The notes: generated by a model not told the origin, from the sequence alone. 47,414 bases of DNA from Gloeocapsa sp. DLM2.Bin57 (GCA_007693955.1 RECR01000072.1:1-47414), one strand, 5' to 3'; positions 17,830-27,463 are shown, counted from the first letter of the stretch. Numbers and translations: made by a program.

Positions 17830-18028
17830 CTTGTCGTTTCTCAATAATCTCTTCTATGGTTTTAAGTTGTTTTCGAGATAAACCATAATTACCGGCTAAC
17901 TCGATTTCAGGCTCAAGCCAAAATTTAGCTTCTCCTTCGGTATAATTAACATGGATGTGCATTCTCGTTTCTTCCCGAGAAAAGAAAAAGAAACGATATC
18001 CACCTTCTTGAAAAACAGTAGGACTCAT
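17789..18028 (-). CDS. DUF4160-like small protein (candidate toxin)
   Basis: A 79-aa protein beginning SPTVFQEGGYRFFFFSREE and continuing HIHVNYTEGEAKFWLEPEIELA, the DUF4160 signature. It ends in a helix-rich basic tail (LSRKQLKTIEEIIEKRQDEI). It is the first gene of a two-gene unit with the DUF2442 protein. The paired histidines in HIHV and the small size suggest a toxin-like activity, but no catalytic function has been shown to my knowledge. It lies 35 bases upstream-side of uppP, on the same strand. Confidence 0.78.
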   Translation of the reverse strand: MSPTVFQEGGYRFFFFSREETRMHIHVNYTEGEAKFWLEPEIELAGNYGLSRKQLKTIEEIIEKRQDEIRNAWKKYFKS

Positions 18029-18063
18029 TGAAAATCTATTTTAAATAGACTACATTATCTCAT

Positions 18064-19014
18064 CTAATTAGGAATAAAGTTAGTAACCACTCCAATTAAA
18101 ATAGCTATCCCAAAAATGAGACGATACCAGACAAATACCCATGTATCTTTAGTCTGTAAATATTTAATTAACCAGGCGATCGCTAGATAAGAGAATATCC
18201 CCGAGGAAATTACACCAATGACTACAGTAACAATTTCACTCTGGGCTACTCCTTGGATTAGTACTTCTTTTAATTCTACTATACCTGCTAAGGTAATCGC
18301 TGGTATTCCTAACAAAAAGGAAAAACGCGCCGCTGTTGACCTCTCTAGATTCGCAAATAATCCCGCTGTAATGGTTGAACCTGAACGGGATACCCCAGGA
18401 ATTAATGCCAATGTTTGCGCTATTCCCATCCAAATACCGTCTTTTACTGTTAATTCGTCGTAAGTTCTTTTATGTTGACTTAGTTTCTCGGCTAATGCTA
18501 GTAATAACGACATCACTATCGAAGCTATGGCGATCGCACTCATACTCCTTAAAGGGGAATTATCTAAATCGGGAACGAACAATTTTAACCCCAATCCTCC
18601 TATACAGATGGGAATTGTTCCTAATCCTATCCCCATCGCTAAGCGAAAGTCTAAAGACTGATAATCTGATCTACGAATCGCTTCAAACATCCCTCTAGTA
18701 ATCTGACTGAGATCCTGCCAAAAATACCAAATTACCGCCACCATACTCCCTAACTGAATAATCGCGGTAAAAGTTACCCCAGGATCTCCCCAACCTATCG
18801 CTACTGGTATAGCTTTTAAGTGTGCTGTACTACTAATCGGTAAAAATTCAGTAAATCCCTGAATCATCCCTAGTATAACTGCTTGAAACCAGTTAATTGG
18901 TTGACTTGTTGTTTCAGTTGTTGTAGCTAAAGCTAATTTTGGTGTTAAACTTAAACTTAGCCCTAGTATAAATCCTGTTAGATTTTGAGAGAAAAGTTTG
19001 TTTAGTTTCTTCAT
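18064..19014 (-). CDS. uppP: Undecaprenyl-diphosphatase
   Basis: A 316-aa BacA/UppP integral membrane enzyme that recycles the lipid carrier of peptidoglycan and polysaccharide synthesis by dephosphorylating undecaprenyl pyrophosphate. Catalytic motifs are both present: GMIQGFTEFLPISSTAHL near residue 50 and PGVSRSGSTITAG near residue 205. About eight hydrophobic helices. A signal-peptide-like N-terminal stretch of about 35 residues (ending LALATTTE) precedes the usual family start. The Shine-Dalgarno GAGGAGT sits well before the ATG. It probably runs on into the DUF4160/DUF2442 pair. Confidence 0.95.
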   Translation of the reverse strand: MKKLNKLFSQNLTGFILGLSLSLTPKLALATTTETTSQPINWFQAVILGMIQGFTEFLPISSTAHLKAIPVAIGWGDPGVTFTAIIQLGSMVAVIWYFWQDLSQITRGMFEAIRRSDYQSLDFRLAMGIGLGTIPICIGGLGLKLFVPDLDNSPLRSMSAIAIASIVMSLLLALAEKLSQHKRTYDELTVKDGIWMGIAQTLALIPGVSRSGSTITAGLFANLERSTAARFSFLLGIPAITLAGIVELKEVLIQGVAQSEIVTVVIGVISSGIFSYLAIAWLIKYLQTKDTWVFVWYRLIFGIAILIGVVTNFIPN

Positions 19015-19142
19015 CCTGACTCCTCATCTTTCCCCCTACTATACAAAAAAATTTTATTTTTTCATTGACTTGATTTGACAAAACTCCTTAAAAAGTGTAT
19101 ATTTAGATAATGGAAATATATCCTATATATAACTAAATAAAC

Positions 19143-19171
19143 ATATAACTAAAAATACTTTTTAGTTATAT
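19143..19171. repeat. Perfect 13-bp inverted repeat between cobI and uppP
   Basis: ATATAACTAAAAA and its exact complement are separated by TAC. A further half-copy (TATATAACTAAA) lies about 19 bases to the left, and a 6-bp GC-containing hairpin (AGCCTT...AAGGCT, 19174-19189) lies to the right. The array sits after cobI and upstream of uppP. It could be a cobI terminator, an operator for uppP, or both. No T run follows on the minus strand after the GC hairpin. Confidence 0.5.
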
Positions 19172-19200
19172 ATAGCCTTTTTCAAGGCTTCAGGTAATAG

Positions 19201-19920
19201 TTAAGACTTAGAAACAATTAGCAGAGAGAAATAAGAAAGTTTCAGATAAGGGAGATTGGGCAAATCACGATAAACTATTTGATTAGGGAAAGTAGCCCTT
19301 TCTACCACCATAGCTTGACTTAACAGATTATATTTAGCCAAAATTTGCCAAACTTGAGTATAAACAGAGCTAACCTTCATTAAAACCACCACATCCGCCC
19401 ATTGTAGAGTATTTTCTAACTCAGTCATCGAATAAAGCGCGGGTAAAATAGCTAACTTTTGGTCTCGTAGAGTGAGAGGAATACCCAAAACAGCAGCAGC
19501 AGCTAAAGGAGAAGTTACACCAGGTATAGCTTCAACCTTAACTTGGGGGTACATTTGCTGAAGATTTTGTGCTAAATAAGTAAAAGTACTGTAAAAACTC
19601 ACATCACCCTCACAAGCAAAAGCAACATCTTGATTTTGGGCTAAACATTCCCAGACTTGAGTTGCAGCTTGACACCAAGCTTGACTCAAAACAGTCAAAT
19701 CTTGTACATAGGGAAAATTGAGTGCGAGAGTACGTTGTGTAGGTTTTAACCAATCAGCGATGATTTGAGCAGCTATTCCAGGTTTATTACCTACTCCTGC
19801 GGGAAAAGCAACTACAGGGGAATTTTGCAGAATTTTTAACCCCTTCAGGGTGATTAATTCAGGATCTCCTGTACCAACACTAACACCATATAAAATACCA
19901 AGATTATCTGAAGATGCCAT
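19201..19920 (-). CDS. cobI: Precorrin-2 C20-methyltransferase
   Basis: A 239-aa SAM-dependent tetrapyrrole methyltransferase of the CobI/CbiL type, which methylates C20 of precorrin-2 (or its cobalt form) on the way to cobalamin. Visible are GVSVGTGDPELITLKGLKIL at the N-terminus, FACEGDVSFYSTFTYLA near residue 105 and EAIPGVTSPLAAAAVLG near residue 135, the standard family motifs. The length fits. Its ATG overlaps the divergent lipase-like gene by 7 bases and no other start is available nearby. The fused CobA-HemD encoded at 34341-35855 makes its precursor. Confidence 0.92.
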   Translation of the reverse strand: MASSDNLGILYGVSVGTGDPELITLKGLKILQNSPVVAFPAGVGNKPGIAAQIIADWLKPTQRTLALNFPYVQDLTVLSQAWCQAATQVWECLAQNQDVAFACEGDVSFYSTFTYLAQNLQQMYPQVKVEAIPGVTSPLAAAAVLGIPLTLRDQKLAILPALYSMTELENTLQWADVVVLMKVSSVYTQVWQILAKYNLLSQAMVVERATFPNQIVYRDLPNLPYLKLSYFSLLIVSKS

Positions 19921-20606
19921 TACCTACCGTTATTTTACCAGGGTACTTAGCCCGAGGTAGAGATTATTACCCTCTACAACAAAGTCTCATTGCCTTAGGA
20001 ATACCCACTAGGGTTGTTCCTATTCGCAAGAGAGACTGGTTACCAACCATTGGACGTTCTGTTACTCCAATTATCAAGAGTATCGACCAAACGGTTAAAG
20101 CTATTCTAACCGAATATGGCACTAAGCAAGTTAATTTAATTGGTCATTCCGCAGGTGGATGGATCGCGCGGATTTATTTGGGGGAGAAAATTTATGATAA
20201 GCACACCTGGAAAGCTCATCAGTTTGTGCATACTTTAGTTACTTTAGGTACTCCTCATTATAGTCAGGAAAGGTGGACGCGCAAAAATTTAGCCTTTGTG
20301 GAGGAAAATTATCCCGGTGCTTTTTATGATCAAGTGCGTTATATTTGCGTCGCGGGTAAAGCTGTTTATGGAGAAAAGCGTACGCCAAATTGGTTCGCTT
20401 ATAATAGTTATCGTATTACTTGTGGAGAAGGAAATACATGGGGAGATGGTATTACTCCAATTGAAGTAGCCCACCTACCTGGGGCTACTAATTTAACCCT
20501 AGAAGGTGTTAGACACGCACCCGGAGAACATGGTCAACCCTGGTATGGATCTAGTAATATTATTCCTGATTGGATTAGTCCTCTAAAATCTCATGATATA
20601 ATCTAG
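19914..20606 (+). CDS. Alpha/beta hydrolase, lipase-like
   Basis: A 230-aa alpha/beta hydrolase. It starts PLPTVILPGYLARGRDYYPL, has the nucleophile elbow GHSAGGWIARIYLG (serine in GHSAG) near residue 80, and a late GVRHAPGEHGQPWYG segment that supplies the likely catalytic histidine. This resembles plant and cyanobacterial triacylglycerol-lipase-like proteins. No signal peptide is seen, so action on an internal lipid or ester is likely. The start overlaps cobI by 7 bases head to head. Ycf23 follows 26 bases downstream, probably on the same transcript. Confidence 0.85.
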   Translation: MPLPTVILPGYLARGRDYYPLQQSLIALGIPTRVVPIRKRDWLPTIGRSVTPIIKSIDQTVKAILTEYGTKQVNLIGHSAGGWIARIYLGEKIYDKHTWKAHQFVHTLVTLGTPHYSQERWTRKNLAFVEENYPGAFYDQVRYICVAGKAVYGEKRTPNWFAYNSYRITCGEGNTWGDGITPIEVAHLPGATNLTLEGVRHAPGEHGQPWYGSSNIIPDWISPLKSHDII

Positions 20607-20632
20607 GATTGAGTCAAATTAAACGGTAAGAC

Positions 20633-21379
20633 ATGAAGATATCTTCTCAACTGAGTCAAGCTTTTGCTAGTAAAAAAGCCCTTAAAGTTATTAGCGGTTT
20701 AAATAATTTTGATCATCAACGCGTAGAGATGATCGCTAAAGCAGCAGAAAGAGGTGGCGCTAGTTATATTGATATTGCCGCAGATCCAGAATTAGTCCAA
20801 AAAATCCGTCAAATCACTAGTTTACCTATTTGTGTATCGGCAGTAGAACCAGAATTATTAGCCCAAGCAGCGATCGCAGGAGCTGATTTGTTAGAAATTG
20901 GTAATTTTGATTGTTTTTATGCTCAAGGACGCTATTTTAGTGCAGCAGAAGTTCTCGAATTGACCCAAGCAACTAAAAACTTAGTTCCAGATTTACCTCT
21001 ATCGGTAACAGTACCCCATATTTTACCCCTAGATGAACAAGTAAAATTAGCAGAATCTCTTGTAGCTAATGGGGCTGATTTAATTCAAACCGAAGGAGGT
21101 ACCAGCAGTAATCCTACTCATCCCGGGGTATTAGGTTTAATCGAAAAAGCTACCCCAACTTTAGCAGCAGCTTATAGTATCTCTAGAGCAGTATCTGTAC
21201 CAGTTATCTGTGCTTCTGGTTTATCTACAGTTACTGTACCTATGGCGATCGCCGCGGGAGCTTCTGGTGTCGGTGTTGGTTCAGCGATTAATCAATTATC
21301 TACTGAAATAGAAATGATTGCGGTAGTCCGTAGTTTAGTAGAAGCTCTCTCTACTGCTCAGGTAATTAACCACAAATAA
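20633..21379 (+). CDS. ycf23: Ycf23-like TIM-barrel protein (DUF561)
   Basis: A 248-aa protein that I recognise as Ycf23/DUF561, conserved in cyanobacteria and algal plastids. The sequence has phosphate-binding TIM-barrel features: LKVISGLNNFD at the N-terminus, GGASYIDIAADPELV near residue 40, GADLIQTEGGTSS near residue 150, VPVICASGLSTVTVPMAIAAGASGVGVGSAIN near residue 190-220. These suggest an enzyme of the phosphate-binding barrel type, but its reaction is unknown. It follows the lipase-like gene closely and is followed by a hairpin terminator region. Confidence 0.88.
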   Translation: MKISSQLSQAFASKKALKVISGLNNFDHQRVEMIAKAAERGGASYIDIAADPELVQKIRQITSLPICVSAVEPELLAQAAIAGADLLEIGNFDCFYAQGRYFSAAEVLELTQATKNLVPDLPLSVTVPHILPLDEQVKLAESLVANGADLIQTEGGTSSNPTHPGVLGLIEKATPTLAAAYSISRAVSVPVICASGLSTVTVPMAIAAGASGVGVGSAINQLSTEIEMIAVVRSLVEALSTAQVINHK

Positions 21380-21391
21380 GCTCTCAAAACT

Positions 21392-21421
21392 TACTTAGGG
21401 TGCTTTTTTTGCCCCTAAGTA
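21392..21421. terminator. Convergent terminator between ycf23 and comB
   Basis: TACTTAGGG pairs perfectly with CCCTAAGTA around a T-rich loop. It lies 12 bases after ycf23 and 18 bases after comB on the other strand, so it may serve both. The long T stretch lies in the loop rather than after the stem. Confidence 0.6.
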
Positions 21422-21439
21422 TGTACATTAAAGTAAGTA

Positions 21440-22162
21440 TTACACAGCCAAAGATTTTAAGACACCAGGTTCAGTTTGAATCGGTAAAGTATTTAGTATA
21501 TCCGTTTGAGCACAATAAGCTAAATCAGCATCACAGTTAAGTCTGAGTAGTCGTTGACCATGACTAGATTGTTTAAACAAATCTAACAGATTATCTTGCC
21601 ATTGCCTATAGAGAGCGATCGCCGCGATCACCTCATCATTACCAATCTCATACTCTGGTAGTAACTTATAAGCGATCGCCCCTGCGCAAACAGTATCTTC
21701 TAGAGAGTAACCACCTTCCCAACCTGATCCTAATAACCAAATCGTTTCGGGTTGTTTAGCCAAAATATAATCAACAGCGGCTTGACGATTAACCAAAGCT
21801 GCGGTCATAACTACTCTAGCGTCTCTAACCCTTTCTAAAGCTCTAGTCCCATTGGTGGTACTAATAAATAGGCGTTTATCCTGCATCAACTCTGGTGTAC
21901 AGTCTAGAGGAGAATTGCCCAAATCACAACCCTGTACTTTTGCTCCACCCCTTTCTCCTGCTTTCAAGCGTAGATGAGAGGGCCAAGTTGCGCTCACCTC
22001 CAGTAAAGTGTCGATTGAACTAAAAGCTTGTACAGCTTCAGCGCCGGCATGAAGAGCAGTTGCTATTGTCGTTGTAGCACGCAAAACATCGATAGCTACA
22101 GCACAATCAGGGACAATTTCACTAGGACATAGTTCTGGAGTGTGATAAACAAAGAGCTTCAC
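21440..22162 (-). CDS. comB: 2-phosphosulfolactate phosphatase family protein
   Basis: A 240-aa ComB-family phosphatase. Motifs: [23 protein letters not shown] near residue 20, [20 protein letters not shown] near residue 70 and [14 protein letters not shown] near residue 100. In archaea ComB makes sulfolactate for coenzyme M; the cyanobacterial role is unclear because coenzyme M is not expected. I chose the GTG at 22162, which gives [11 protein letters not shown] as in relatives and has GAGGA upstream. The longer frame to 22252 would start inside the psbB terminator. It lies downstream of psbB. Confidence 0.85.
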   Translation of the reverse strand: MKLFVYHTPELCPSEIVPDCAVAIDVLRATTTIATALHAGAEAVQAFSSIDTLLEVSATWPSHLRLKAGERGGAKVQGCDLGNSPLDCTPELMQDKRLFISTTNGTRALERVRDARVVMTAALVNRQAAVDYILAKQPETIWLLGSGWEGGYSLEDTVCAGAIAYKLLPEYEIGNDEVIAAIALYRQWQDNLLDLFKQSSHGQRLLRLNCDADLAYCAQTDILNTLPIQTEPGVLKSLAV

Positions 22163-22234
22163 GATCGCTTTTATCCTCAAGAATAATAATTTAAAGTAAC
22201 AATTTATCTTCTCACAATTAGACGTTAAAACCAT

Positions 22235-22265
22235 AAAAAAAGGTAGGACCAACGTCCCACCTTTA
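22235..22265 (-). terminator. Rho-independent terminator after psbB
   Basis: Read on the minus strand, AAAGGTGGGAC pairs with GTCCTACCTTT (one G-T pair) around GTTG, followed by a T run. It lies 20 bases after the psbB stop and isolates comB from psbB transcription. Confidence 0.88.
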
Positions 22266-22284
22266 GTCTAAGTCAAAAGTTAGG

Positions 22285-23811
22285 TTATACTTCTTGCTTA
22301 CGAGTGCTGAGGTCACCAACTTTCTGGAACAGACCAAACTCTACCTGTTCTTCTAAATCTGGATCAACACCAGCGAAGACGTCGCGATAGAGAGTACGTG
22401 ATCCGTGCCAAATATGACCAAAGAAGAATAGTAAAGCAAACACTGCGTGACCGAAAGTAAACCAACCTCTGGTGCTTGTGCGGAATACACCATCAGAGTT
22501 AAGAGTTTCGCGATCAAACTCAAAAGGCTCGCCTAACTGAGCCTTACGGGCGTATTTTTTAACGGTAGGAGCATCAGAAAAGGTTTGTCCATCGTATAAA
22601 CCGCCGTAGAAACTAACAGTTACCCCAGTTTGTTCAAAGCTATACTGAGATTCAGCGCGACGGAAAGGAATAGCAGCGCGAACCACTCCATCAGCATCAG
22701 TCAAGACTACGGGGAAGGTTTCAAAGAAATTAGGCATCCTGCGTACGCTTAAAACACGACCTTCAGCGTCTTTGAACTCAGGGTGACCTAACCAAGCTTG
22801 AGGGATACCATCACCTTTATTCATTGCTCCTGTACGGAATAAACCACCTTTAGCGGGACTATTACCGATATAGTCGTAGAAAGCGAGTTTATCAGGAATT
22901 TTTGACCAAGCTTCTGAGGGAGTATCTCCGGCTGCTAGATTAGCTTCTACACGACGTTCTATTTCTTGATTGAAGTAACCCTGATCCCACTGATAACGAG
23001 TTGGACCAAATAGCTCGATAGGTGTTGTCGCAGAACCATACCACATTGTCCCAGCTACTACGAAAGCAGCAAAGAACACCGCAGCGATACTACTAGATAA
23101 CACTGTTTCGATGTTACCCATTTTCAGAGCGCGGTATAGTCTTTCTGGTGGACGAACCGTTAAATGGAATAAACCAGCAATAATACCTACCACCCCGGCA
23201 GCGATATGGTGAGCTACCACACCACCAGGATTAAAGGGGTTAAAGCCAGCGGGTCCCCATTCTGGAGCTACAGGTTGAATATGACCTGTTATACCATAAG
23301 GATCAGATACCCACATTCCTGGTCCAAATACCCCAGTTAAATGGAATGCTCCAAAACCGAAGCAAAGTAAACCAGACAAAAATAAGTGAATACCAAACAT
23401 TTTGGGTAAATCAAGAGCAGACTCACCAGTACGAGGATCGGTGAATAACTCTAAATCCCAATATACCCAGTGCCAACAAGCAGCTAAGAATAGTAAACCA
23501 GAGAGGATAATGTGTGCCGCGGCTACACCTTCAAAGGACCAGAAACCAGGATCTACACCTGTCTCACCAGTTACACTCCAACCTCTCCAAGAGCCAACTA
23601 CTCCTAGACGCGCCATAAAGGGTAAAACAAACATTCCCTGACGCCACATGGGGTTTAAGACAGGATCGCTAGGATCAAAGATAGCTAACTCATAGAGAGC
23701 CATTGAACCCGCCCAACCTGCTACTAACGCAGTGTGCATTAAGTGTACGGAAATCAAGCGCCCTGGATCATTCAGGACAACTGTGTGAACTCGATACCAA
23801 GGTAGTCCCAT
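22285..23811 (-). CDS. psbB: Photosystem II chlorophyll-binding protein CP47
   Basis: A 508-aa full-length CP47, the inner light-harvesting antenna of photosystem II in the thylakoid membrane. It starts [20 protein letters not shown], has six membrane helices with chlorophyll-ligating histidines (for example [36 protein letters not shown]) and the large lumenal loop between helices 5 and 6 containing [14 protein letters not shown]. The start is supported by GGAGGAGAG just upstream. psbT, often next to psbB, is absent here. A strong terminator follows. A long inverted repeat lies in its leader or promoter. Confidence 0.99.
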   Translation of the reverse strand: MGLPWYRVHTVVLNDPGRLISVHLMHTALVAGWAGSMALYELAIFDPSDPVLNPMWRQGMFVLPFMARLGVVGSWRGWSVTGETGVDPGFWSFEGVAAAHIILSGLLFLAACWHWVYWDLELFTDPRTGESALDLPKMFGIHLFLSGLLCFGFGAFHLTGVFGPGMWVSDPYGITGHIQPVAPEWGPAGFNPFNPGGVVAHHIAAGVVGIIAGLFHLTVRPPERLYRALKMGNIETVLSSSIAAVFFAAFVVAGTMWYGSATTPIELFGPTRYQWDQGYFNQEIERRVEANLAAGDTPSEAWSKIPDKLAFYDYIGNSPAKGGLFRTGAMNKGDGIPQAWLGHPEFKDAEGRVLSVRRMPNFFETFPVVLTDADGVVRAAIPFRRAESQYSFEQTGVTVSFYGGLYDGQTFSDAPTVKKYARKAQLGEPFEFDRETLNSDGVFRTSTRGWFTFGHAVFALLFFFGHIWHGSRTLYRDVFAGVDPDLEEQVEFGLFQKVGDLSTRKQEV

Positions 23812-23861
23812 CGACTACTCTCCTCCTCTTGATAATTAATCTGTTGATAGTTGCTTTAATC

Positions 23862-23920
23862 AATTTTAAGCCTTCTTGGTTGATACTTAAATCTTGATTA
23901 ATATATAAAGGCTTAAAATT
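23862..23920. promoter_or_regulatory. psbB: 13-bp inverted repeat in the psbB upstream region
   Basis: AATTTTAAGCCTT (23862-23874) and its perfect complement AAGGCTTAAAATT (23908-23920) are 33 bases apart, 50-110 bases upstream of psbB. This could form a leader hairpin in the psbB mRNA or bind a dimeric regulator. TATAT-rich sequence between the arms may hold a -10 element. Function not established. Confidence 0.55.
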
Positions 23921-24084
23921 AAGTATAACCGCTATTTTACCTTAGCAATCTAACTTTTCATTTCTTTACATTTCTTTACATTGTCTGAGGGGAGATGTCG
24001 AGCTATACTGGTTAAGGCGAGACTGACAGTGGCTTCCTCTGGTATTAAGTTAAAATTAATTAAGAAGAATAAGCTCATAATTCG

Positions 24085-24474
24085 ATGAAAACAACGAGAA
24101 ACCAAAGTCAAGTATTAGATATTTTACATAAAACTTCAGGGGAAATCAGTGCTCAGCAGTTATATACCCAATTAAGAGAACAACAATCACGCATCGGTTT
24201 AGCTACAGTTTATCGGGTGCTTAAAACCTTACATCTAGAAGGAATTATCCAAGAGAGAATCAGTACCAATGGTGAAGCTTTTTATAGTTTGATTGGTCAA
24301 ACCCATCATCATCATCTCAACTGTGTTCATTGTGGAGAATCTATCCCTATAGAATGTTGTCCTGTTACACAACAACTAAAGCAATGGTGTGATGACCAAA
24401 ATTTTAAGGTTTATTATCATACCCTAGAATTTTTTGGTTTATGTCATAGTTGTCAGGAAAAAGCAGCACAGTGA
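24085..24474 (+). CDS. zur: Fur-family metalloregulator, probably Zur (FurB)
   Basis: A 129-aa Fur-family protein. Residues 1-75 are the winged helix (ISAQQLYTQLREQ, GLATVYRVLKTLHLEGIIQE). Residues 75-129 are the dimerisation domain with HHHHLNCVHCGESIPIECCPV and GLCHSCQ, giving the two CxxC structural zinc sites. The SIPIxxCPV and YYHTLEFFGLC wording matches the cyanobacterial FurB/Zur branch better than iron Fur or PerR, so zinc sensing is the best guess. The following radical SAM gene overlaps its stop by a GTGA junction, so the two are coupled. Confidence 0.85.
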   Translation: MKTTRNQSQVLDILHKTSGEISAQQLYTQLREQQSRIGLATVYRVLKTLHLEGIIQERISTNGEAFYSLIGQTHHHHLNCVHCGESIPIECCPVTQQLKQWCDDQNFKVYYHTLEFFGLCHSCQEKAAQ

Positions 24475-26069
24475 GTATCACAGAATCTGAACATTTATTA
24501 TTTACTCGGGCTATTCCCTCAGCAGAGGCTATACCAGTTATTTTCGCTTTTCCCAATGAATATAGCGTGGGTATTACTAGTCTAGGTTATCAAATCATTT
24601 GGGCTAGTTTAGCCATGCGCTCAGACTTACAGGTTAGTCGTTTATTTACCGATTGGCAAGAGTATTTACCTCCTCAACCTGAATTAATCGGTTTCTCTTT
24701 TTCTTGGGAACTAGATTATGTCAATATATTAAATATCTTAGAATCTTTAGCTATTCCTATCGATGCAGAAGCTAGAGAAGATGATCACCCCTTAGTATTT
24801 GGTGGAGGTCCTGTTTTAACCGCTAATCCTGAACCCTTTGCCGCTTTTTTTGATGTAATCTTACTAGGAGATGGGGAAGAATTATTAAGCAATTTTATCG
24901 ACACTTATCAAAAGGTCAGAAATAGCGATCGCCTTAGTAAACTACGCCATTTAGCGCAAATTCCAGGTATCTATGTACCTAGTCTCTATAACGTTACTTA
25001 TGAAAGTCTCGAAGGGGAAATTACCGCAATTGAACCAATAGATACCGATATACCCCCTCAAATTACTAAACAAACCTATCGTAGTAATGTCTTATCTGCT
25101 TCTACCGTGGTTACCCCTAAAGCAGCTTGGGAGAGTATCTATATGGTGGAAGTGGTGCGCAGTTGTCCCGAAATGTGTCGCTTTTGTCTAGCGAGTTATC
25201 TAACCCTTCCTTTTCGTACCGCTAGTTTAGAATCTTCCTTGATTCCCGCCATTGAAAGAGGTTTACAGGTTACTAACCGTTTAGGATTATTAGGTGCTTC
25301 GGTGACACAACATCCCGAATTTGAAAGTTTATTAGACTATCTGACTCAGCCTAAGTATGCAGATATTAGAGTTAGTATTGCTTCAGTGCGCACTAATACT
25401 GTGACAGAAAAATTAGCTCGTACTTTAGCTAGTAGAGATACTCGTTCTTTAACTATAGCTGTAGAAAGTGGTTCAGACAGGATTAGAAAGATTGTTAATA
25501 AAAAACTAGATAATGCAGAAATTATTCAAGCTGCGATTAATGCTAAAGCAGGAGGTTTAAAAGCACTAAAATTATACGGAATGGTAGGAATACCTCAAGA
25601 AGATATGTCGGATTTAGAAGCTACCGTTAATATGCTTAAAGAGATGAAAAAAGTAGCCGGAGGATTACGTCTAACCTTTGGTTGCAGTACTTTTGTACCT
25701 AAAGCCCATACCCCTTTTCAATGGTTAGGTGTCAATCCCGAAGCCAAAAAAAGACTACCCTGGTTAGAAAAACAACTAGCTAAACAGGGTATAGATTTAC
25801 GTCCTGAGAGTTATAATTGGTCAGTAATTCAAGCTTTAATCTCCCGAGGCGATCGCCGTCTTACGGAGGTGCTTAAATTAACTCGCTCCTATGGAGACAG
25901 TCTGGGTAGTTACAAGCGTGCTTTTAAAGAGTTGCGCGGTAAACTACCCCCCCTAGATTTCTATGTCCATCAGGATTGGTCCACAGATACTATTTTACCT
26001 TGGCATCATCTCAAAGGTCCTTTAACTAGGGAAACCCTCGCAAAACATCTCAGAGAAGCTTTAAATTAA
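24471..26069 (+). CDS. B12-binding-type radical SAM protein
   Basis: About 532 aa. The N-terminal 180 residues look like a cobalamin-binding-type Rossmann domain ([47 protein letters not shown]). The radical SAM core begins near residue 225 with CPEMCRFC (CxxxCxxC) and [14 protein letters not shown]. This matches the TIGR03960-like family (N-terminal half), widespread but poorly defined. I chose the GTG at 24471, which overlaps the zur stop as GTGA and has AGGA upstream; the alternative is a TTG at 24450. The 3' end overlaps folD by 9 bases tail to tail. Confidence 0.87.
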   Translation: MSITESEHLLFTRAIPSAEAIPVIFAFPNEYSVGITSLGYQIIWASLAMRSDLQVSRLFTDWQEYLPPQPELIGFSFSWELDYVNILNILESLAIPIDAEAREDDHPLVFGGGPVLTANPEPFAAFFDVILLGDGEELLSNFIDTYQKVRNSDRLSKLRHLAQIPGIYVPSLYNVTYESLEGEITAIEPIDTDIPPQITKQTYRSNVLSASTVVTPKAAWESIYMVEVVRSCPEMCRFCLASYLTLPFRTASLESSLIPAIERGLQVTNRLGLLGASVTQHPEFESLLDYLTQPKYADIRVSIASVRTNTVTEKLARTLASRDTRSLTIAVESGSDRIRKIVNKKLDNAEIIQAAINAKAGGLKALKLYGMVGIPQEDMSDLEATVNMLKEMKKVAGGLRLTFGCSTFVPKAHTPFQWLGVNPEAKKRLPWLEKQLAKQGIDLRPESYNWSVIQALISRGDRRLTEVLKLTRSYGDSLGSYKRAFKELRGKLPPLDFYVHQDWSTDTILPWHHLKGPLTRETLAKHLREALN

Positions 26070-26951
26070 GTATTTATGCTTATAACTAGTCAAAGTATTC
26101 TGTAATAACATAGCTACAGTCATCGGACCAACACCACCAGGAACAGGAGTAATCGCAGATGCGACATCAGCCACACCAGCAAAAGCCACATCACCAACTA
26201 AGCGAGATTTACCCTCACTATCGGTGACACGGTTAATCCCCACATCAATAACAACTGCTCCCTCTTTAACCAGATCAGCTGTAATTAGTTCAGCTTTTCC
26301 TACTGCAGCCACAATAATATCAGCTTGACGGATTAAACCACCTAAATTTTGGGTACGAGAATGAGCCATAGTTACAGTAGCGTTTTCTGCTAATAACATC
26401 AAAGCAATGGGTTTACCCACTAAAATGCTGCGTCCAATCACGATCGCATTTTTTCCGGCTAATTCTATTTGATATTCCTTTAATAACTCCATTACCCCAG
26501 CAGGAGTACAACTACGTAAACCCTCTTCTCCTCGCACTAAACGTCCTAAATTAAGAGGATGAAGTCCATCCACATCTTTATCAGGGTGAATCTTATTCAA
26601 TAAAGCCACACTATCTAAGTGAGGGGGTAGGGGTAACTGAATTAAGATACCATCCACTCTAGTATCTTGATTCAATTCATCAATGACTGACTCTAATTCC
26701 TCTTGAGCAATATCTCCAGGGAAATGCTTACCAAAAGAAGTAATACCGACTTTGTTACAAGCGCGTTCTTTATTGCGCACATAAACAGTACTAGCGGGAT
26801 TATCTCCTACCATTAGCACCGCTAAACCTGGTGGACGTCCTATTGTAGGGGTTAGAGTAGATATTTGCTCTTGTAATTGTTGTTGGATTTTTTGAGCTAA
26901 GGCTTTACCATCTAAGATTTTAGCCTGACAAAGGGATTCATTTTGCACCAT
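26061..26951 (-). CDS. folD: Methylenetetrahydrofolate dehydrogenase / cyclohydrolase
   Basis: A 296-aa FolD, the bifunctional NADP-dependent enzyme that interconverts 5,10-methylene- and 10-formyl-tetrahydrofolate in one-carbon metabolism. Family motifs: [14 protein letters not shown] (active-site tyrosine and lysine) near residue 58, [14 protein letters not shown] near residue 100, [14 protein letters not shown], and [17 protein letters not shown] near residue 175, ending [15 protein letters not shown]. The N-terminus is a few residues longer than in E. coli. The promoter must lie in the 28 bases shared with the divergent Nudix gene or within that gene. Confidence 0.97.
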   Translation of the reverse strand: MVQNESLCQAKILDGKALAQKIQQQLQEQISTLTPTIGRPPGLAVLMVGDNPASTVYVRNKERACNKVGITSFGKHFPGDIAQEELESVIDELNQDTRVDGILIQLPLPPHLDSVALLNKIHPDKDVDGLHPLNLGRLVRGEEGLRSCTPAGVMELLKEYQIELAGKNAIVIGRSILVGKPIALMLLAENATVTMAHSRTQNLGGLIRQADIIVAAVGKAELITADLVKEGAVVIDVGINRVTDSEGKSRLVGDVAFAGVADVASAITPVPGGVGPMTVAMLLQNTLTSYKHKYLI

Positions 26952-26979
26952 AATAATTGTACCTCTGAAAAAAATAACT

Positions 26980-27414
26980 ATGAACGCTCAACCTATTGCT
27001 GTAGCAATGGCAATTTTATATCAACAAGATAAATTCTTACTACAGTTGAGAGATGATTATCCTTTTATTCTCTATCCTGGACATTGGGGTTTATTTGGTG
27101 GTCATTTAGAATCAGGGGAATCCCCCGAAGCAGGTTTAAACAGAGAATTATTAGAAGAAATTACCTATCAACCTCCCAGGTTGAACTTATTTCGCCGTTA
27201 TGTAGATTCTAAGCGAATTAGTTATATTTACCACGCTCCCTTAACAGTTACTTTAGATCAGTTGATACAACAGGAAGGACAAGATTTAGCTTTAGTCTCA
27301 CCCGCAGCTATTCACCAGGGTTGTTATTATTCGGAGAAAATCGCCCAAACTCGACCTTTAGGAAGTCCTCATCAAAAGATTTTACAGGATTTTCTAACAT
27401 TTTATGACACCTAG
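26980..27414 (+). CDS. Nudix hydrolase
   Basis: A 144-aa Nudix-fold pyrophosphohydrolase. The Nudix box is intact: [21 protein letters not shown] near residue 41-61 (Gx5Ex7RExxEE). The protein starts [22 protein letters not shown], like NUDIX proteins that clean up or recycle nucleoside diphosphate derivatives. The substrate cannot be predicted. It is divergent from folD with a 28-base gap and converges on pdhA through a hairpin terminator. It appears to be a single-gene transcript. Confidence 0.9.
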   Translation: MNAQPIAVAMAILYQQDKFLLQLRDDYPFILYPGHWGLFGGHLESGESPEAGLNRELLEEITYQPPRLNLFRRYVDSKRISYIYHAPLTVTLDQLIQQEGQDLALVSPAAIHQGCYYSEKIAQTRPLGSPHQKILQDFLTFYDT

Positions 27415-27422
27415 GCTTAGTG

Positions 27423-27443
27423 GGGCGCTTATCAAAAGCGCCC
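27423..27443. terminator. Hairpin terminator between the Nudix gene and pdhA
   Basis: GGGCGCTT pairs perfectly with AAGCGCCC around ATCAA, directly after the Nudix stop. A second AT-rich hairpin (TAAAGC/GCTTTA) lies next to the pdhA stop. No long T run on either side, so efficiency is uncertain. Confidence 0.65.
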
Positions 27444-27463
27444 TAAAGCAGAAGTGAAAAGCT

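Noticed and set aside
19000-19030. Yfr1-like small RNA motif (ACTCCTCA)
   Set aside because: This is the ribosome site region of uppP on the other strand and lacks the flanking hairpins of Yfr1.
22163-22252. Longer N-terminus for comB starting at 22252
   Set aside because: The extra codons lie in the psbB terminator and the first residues do not fit the family; GTG at 22162 is better.
22163-22284. psbT after psbB
   Set aside because: No short hydrophobic frame with a start is found; the space holds a terminator.
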